64,000 nucleotides of DNA from Actinoplanes italicus. GTDB lineage: Bacteria; Actinomycetota; Actinomycetes; Mycobacteriales; Micromonosporaceae. Made by a program: the position numbers and the translations under genes. Numbering within the stretch: position 1 is the stretch's first letter; each line of letters opens with the position of its first letter. A model generated the notes under the pieces. The model saw only the letters and a list, made by a program, of their open reading frames with translations. It had not been told where the DNA came from and did no database searches. This document shows, piece after piece, positions 61,386-64,000 of the stretch. Location: the NCBI RefSeq assembly GCF_003001815.1, contig NZ_PVMZ01000009.1, positions 1 through 64,000 of the forward strand, given 5' to 3'.

Positions 61386-62588
61386 ATGGGATTGCTGGAC
61401 AGGTTCGCCGGCTCGCCGCGCCGCCGGTTCGCCCAGCTCGCTCTCCGGGTGGCCCGGCGCACCCCGGGCGTCGAGCGCGCCGTCTACGAACCGGACGAGT
61501 TCGCCATCGCCATCCACCGGACCGGAGCCGACGGCCCGGCCCACCTCTATCTCGCCAACGTCTTCCGCGAGACCGCCGACGCCACCCCGGCGGAACGCCG
61601 GGAACGGCTCGAGAAACTGCTGCGGCTCATGGCGCCGATGCCGGAGGACGATTGGGAGACGGTACGCCCGAAGCTGCGCCCCGTCGTGCGTCCGGTGACG
61701 TTCGGCGCGGCCGGCCCGGCGGGGATGCGCCCGCCGCTGTCCCGTCCGGCCATGCCGTTCCTGCGCGAGCTGGTCGTCATCGACGCGCCCGACGCGATGG
61801 CCTATGTCCTGCCGGACCGGGCCGACGAGTGGGGCGTCGAGGTCGACGAGGTGTTCGCGGTCGCCCGGGAGAACCTGGCCGCCATCGCTCGTGCCAGCTT
61901 CGACCGGGAGTGGCGCGACGGCGCCGCGGTGAGCATGTTCGACGACGGCGACGGCTACTACACCTCGCTGCTGCTGTCGCCCGGCTGGCTGGCCGAGGTG
62001 AGCGAACGGATGGGGGGCCCGGCCATCGCCTTCGCCCCGGACAACAACACGCTGCTGGTCGCCCCGCTCCCGGAGGGCGGCCTCGAGCAGATCTACGCGA
62101 TCGTCGAGCACAGCTTCGGCGAGGCGGTCCGTTACCTGTCGCCGGTCGGTTACGTCGCCGGTCCGCAGGGGCGGGCCGTGCCGTACACCCCGCCGTCCGG
62201 CCACCCGCACCACGTCCCGGCCCGCCGCGCCGCCGCGGTCCTGGCCCTCACCGAGTACTCGAACCAGACCGAGTGGCTGTCCGCCCAGTACGCGAAGGCC
62301 GGTGTCGAAGTCCACATCGGTAACCTGATCGCCGTCGAACCCGTCGAGGGTGCTCCGGCAGAGACCATCGCCACGTGGACCGACGGGATCGAGTCGCTGC
62401 TGCCGAGGGCCGACTCGATCGCCTTCGCCCGTGCGGACTCCGGCGTCGAGTTCCGGGTGCCCTGGCAGATCGCCGAGGAGCACACCGGTCTCGTCGCGGA
62501 GCCGCTGCTCGTGCCGGTCCGCTACCGGGTCGTCGGCTGGCCGGGCCCGGAGGTTCTCGCCCTGCTCCGTGAACATCACGTCGACTGA
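61386..62588 (+). CDS. DUF1444-like cytosolic protein
   Basis: 400 residues. The region about 140-200 (MAYVLPDRADEWGVEVDEVFAVARENLAAIARA) resembles the DUF1444 (YtpQ-type) signature with its W-G-V ... L-A-x-x-N-L pattern. The rest is a mixed alpha/beta sequence without membrane segments or signal peptide. No catalytic motif is known for the family. The start is the ATG at 61386 with a weak ribosome site. Divergent from the SDR and possibly co-regulated with it. Confidence 0.6.
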   Translation: MGLLDRFAGSPRRRFAQLALRVARRTPGVERAVYEPDEFAIAIHRTGADGPAHLYLANVFRETADATPAERRERLEKLLRLMAPMPEDDWETVRPKLRPVVRPVTFGAAGPAGMRPPLSRPAMPFLRELVVIDAPDAMAYVLPDRADEWGVEVDEVFAVARENLAAIARASFDREWRDGAAVSMFDDGDGYYTSLLLSPGWLAEVSERMGGPAIAFAPDNNTLLVAPLPEGGLEQIYAIVEHSFGEAVRYLSPVGYVAGPQGRAVPYTPPSGHPHHVPARRAAAVLALTEYSNQTEWLSAQYAKAGVEVHIGNLIAVEPVEGAPAETIATWTDGIESLLPRADSIAFARADSGVEFRVPWQIAEEHTGLVAEPLLVPVRYRVVGWPGPEVLALLREHHVD

Positions 62589-62779
62589 ACTTCCTCAACG
62601 TGGCGTGGGCTTCGGGCCCGGCGGCGGTCGACGAACCCGGCGGGCTCGGCCCGATGTCAGGTGGGAACCCGATGTCAGGTTGGAAAAGGTTCACCGAGTT
62701 TGCCGATACCGCGCGGTGGGGCGCACGCTCGTCAGGAGAGACTGTCCAGCGACGTACGGCCGTGACCCGGGAGGTCGGA

Positions 62780-64000
<1,221 letters not shown>

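Overview
The window is high-GC, gene-dense DNA with frequent GTG/TTG starts, 4-base stop/start overlaps and strong third-position GC bias. Gene content (fused ECF sigma factors, several PAS/GAF sensors, a chemoreceptor-like protein, Ser/Thr kinase, TetR regulators, secreted low-complexity proteins) points to an actinomycete, most likely the Micromonosporaceae (Actinoplanes-like). The genus is inferred from family flavour, not shown by any marker gene here. I saw no rRNA, tRNA, CRISPR array, transposase or prophage.

Layout. 0-4.4 kb: the tail of a hexapeptide-repeat protein, a YdjM-like membrane protein, a DUF1707 protein and a NarL-type two-component pair. 4.4-10.6 kb: a membrane diguanylate cyclase, then divergent glycogen-debranching-like and GH63-like genes. 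10.7-16.8 kb: a lipoprotein, a frameshifted DUF559-type gene, a fused anthranilate synthase behind a recognisable Trp-codon attenuator, and a CheY-like regulator. 16.8-21.5 kb: a GH3 beta-glucosidase with a divergent TetR gene, a NYN-domain protein and a repeat-ended small protein. 21.5-26.6 kb: a collinear set of an ECF sigma factor fused to an extracytoplasmic beta-helix, a MoxR-type AAA ATPase and a VWA/metallopeptidase-like protein. 27.3-35.7 kb: DNA polymerase IV with a very long repetitive linker, a TraB-like protein, a solitary cytochrome oxidase subunit I, a surface protein with a degenerate sorting signal, and an M20 amidohydrolase.

35.9-42.8 kb is the most unusual block: a minus-strand operon-like run of KASIII/OleA-like synthase, glycosyltransferase, AMP ligase, a second paralogous glycosyltransferase, P450 and (after a repeat-filled gap) an NAD-dependent epimerase. 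The first four junctions overlap or nearly abut, so this looks like one biosynthetic unit making a glycosylated or glycosyl-linked acyl product. The intergenic DNA here and at 30.1-30.3 kb carries six copies of a 47-48 bp element with GATCTTGTG/CACAAGATC ends that I do not recognise.

42.8-50.8 kb holds two sensor kinases, a Ser/Thr kinase, a secreted S15-type hydrolase and its divergent TetR. 51.3-58.6 kb holds a CNNM/CorC protein, an ArsB/NhaD-type transporter, an orphan OmpR-type regulator coupled to a Ppx/GppA phosphatase, a soluble double-GAF chemoreceptor-like protein, and a BNR-repeat protein coupled to a diglycine-ended MoaD/ThiS-like protein. 58.7-64 kb holds a secreted repeat protein, a TetR regulator, an SDR whose N-terminal module is shared with the GH3 enzyme at 16.8 kb, a DUF1444-like protein, and the start of a YdeP-type molybdopterin oxidoreductase that runs off the window.

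Several intergenic gaps (26.6-27.3, 29.7-30.5, 35.7-35.9, 36.8-37.7 kb) are dominated by tandem repeats rather than genes.
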